Source: Semisulcospira habei | Taxonomy: Eukaryota; Mollusca; Gastropoda; Semisulcospiridae | Length of the DNA stretch: 64,000 nt | Direction of reading: 5' to 3' | Assembly (NCBI GenBank): GCA_036245525.1 | Contig: BTPG01000003.1 | Coordinates: forward strand, 155,117,233 to 155,181,232 | Part shown: positions 63,250 through 64,000 of the stretch, piece after piece | Layout of the letters: each line of letters starts with the position of its first letter | Numbering within the stretch: the first letter of the stretch is position 1 | The notes under the pieces: generated by a model | Seen by the model: only the letters and a program-made list of their open reading frames with translations | Databases searched by the model: none | Told to the model about the DNA's origin: nothing | Position numbers and translations under genes: made by a program

Positions 63250-64000
63250 TCCTAGAGACAACAGTGGAGATGCTGTACCCACTGTTTGGAAAGATCTGGG
63301 AAGAGGAGGTGATGCCAGCTGACTGGAACGAGGGGTACCTAATCAAGCTTCCCAAGAAAGGCGACCTCAGCAAGTGTTCCAACTACAGAGGAATCACCTT
63401 GCTGTCCGTACCAGGAAAGGTCTTCAACAGGATCATCCTAGAGAGAATGAAGAGCTCCGTTGACCCCCAGCTGAGAGACCAGCAAGCAGGATTCAGGAAG
63501 AACCGATCATGTACAGACCAGATCGCCACTCTCCGCATCATCGTGGAACAGTCTCTGGAGTGGAGCTCCCCGCTGTACGTCAACTTTGTGGATTTTGAGA
63601 AAGCATTTGACAGCGTGGACCGAGAGACTCTGTGGAAACTCCTACGACACTACGGTGTACCCACAAAGCTCGTCCGCCTGATCAAGAGCAGCTATGATGG
63701 CATGACATGTCGCGTGATCCACGAAGGGCAGTTCACCAGAGAGCTCCAGGTCAAAACTGGTGTCAGGCAGGGGTGTCTGCTGTCTCCGTTCCTCTTCCTA
63801 CTGGCCATAGACTGGGTCATGAAGATGACCACAGAGCACAGACGAAGTGGAATACAGTGGACACTGTGGACACAGCTTGACGACCTCGATTTTGCAGACG
63901 ACTTGGCATTACTGTCCCACACTCATCAACAAATGCAGGACAAGACCACGAGGCTTGCTGACATCTCATCCCAAGTGGGCCTCACCATTCACAAACAGAA
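63250..64000 (+). mobile_element. RTE-clade LINE, second copy, 5' truncated, runs off the window
   Basis: Starts inside the reverse transcriptase (LETTVEMLYPLFGKIWEEEV) and stays open to the edge at 64000. It includes DFEKAFDSVDRE, GVRQGCLLSP and FADDLALLSH. Base differences from the 18009-21305 copy are few. It interrupts a family-B fragment (GATCAACCATGATAACT at 63215-63231). Confidence 0.9.

Overview
The window is animal nuclear DNA. Protein-coding exons are short, their phases match, and GT-AG introns of 0.5-18 kb separate them. The rest is dense in transposons and hairpin repeats. A marine mollusc, probably a gastropod, fits best: DIRS, RTE, Tx1/L1 and RAG1-N-terminus-like transposons occur together with GACCTTTGACC tandem arrays. 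This placement is inference; the sequence does not name the species.

Two host genes can be rebuilt. (1) A complete eight-exon gene on the + strand (4155-17915) encodes a 556-residue acyl-CoA synthetase-like, adenylate-forming enzyme. All intron phases are consistent, but the ATP-binding A3 loop and the A5 motif are degenerate. (2) RFT1 lies on the - strand (24070-63030). Twelve phase-consistent exons give 524 residues of this ER membrane protein of N-glycan lipid precursor assembly. Only the first coding exon, about 20 residues, is missing, presumably beyond the right edge. The two genes converge, and an RTE retrotransposon lies between them.

Layout. 1-4150: hairpin repeats, a minisatellite, a GT microsatellite and the 5' side of the synthetase gene. 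4.1-17.9 kb: synthetase gene, with a frameshifted Mutator-like transposon in intron 4, a 3 x 95 bp tandem array in intron 2 and a hAT-like element in intron 5. 18.0-21.3 kb: a full-length RTE element inserted into the loop of a hairpin repeat, with 10-bp target duplications. 22.9-23.9 and 41.6-42.5 kb: two related tandem arrays. 24.0-63.0 kb: RFT1, whose introns hold two 6.3-kb DIRS elements (28.5-34.8 and 44.2-53.8 kb), a 3.3-kb RAG1-N-terminus-like DNA transposon nested in the second DIRS, a 5.5-kb Tx1/L1 element (55.7-61.2 kb) with 14-bp target duplications, and a tRNA-derived SINE. The right edge holds a second, very similar RTE copy.

The most striking layer is a set of short palindromic elements, about 45 copies in at least six sequence families. 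Bodies differ between families, but most families start TTAACC and end GGTTAA. One is nested in another exactly at a TTAA, and one is split by the Tx1 element so that both TTAA ends can be read. They look like families of small piggyBac-type (TTAA-inserting) elements that share only their extreme ends. No RNA gene, CRISPR array or prokaryotic feature was seen.
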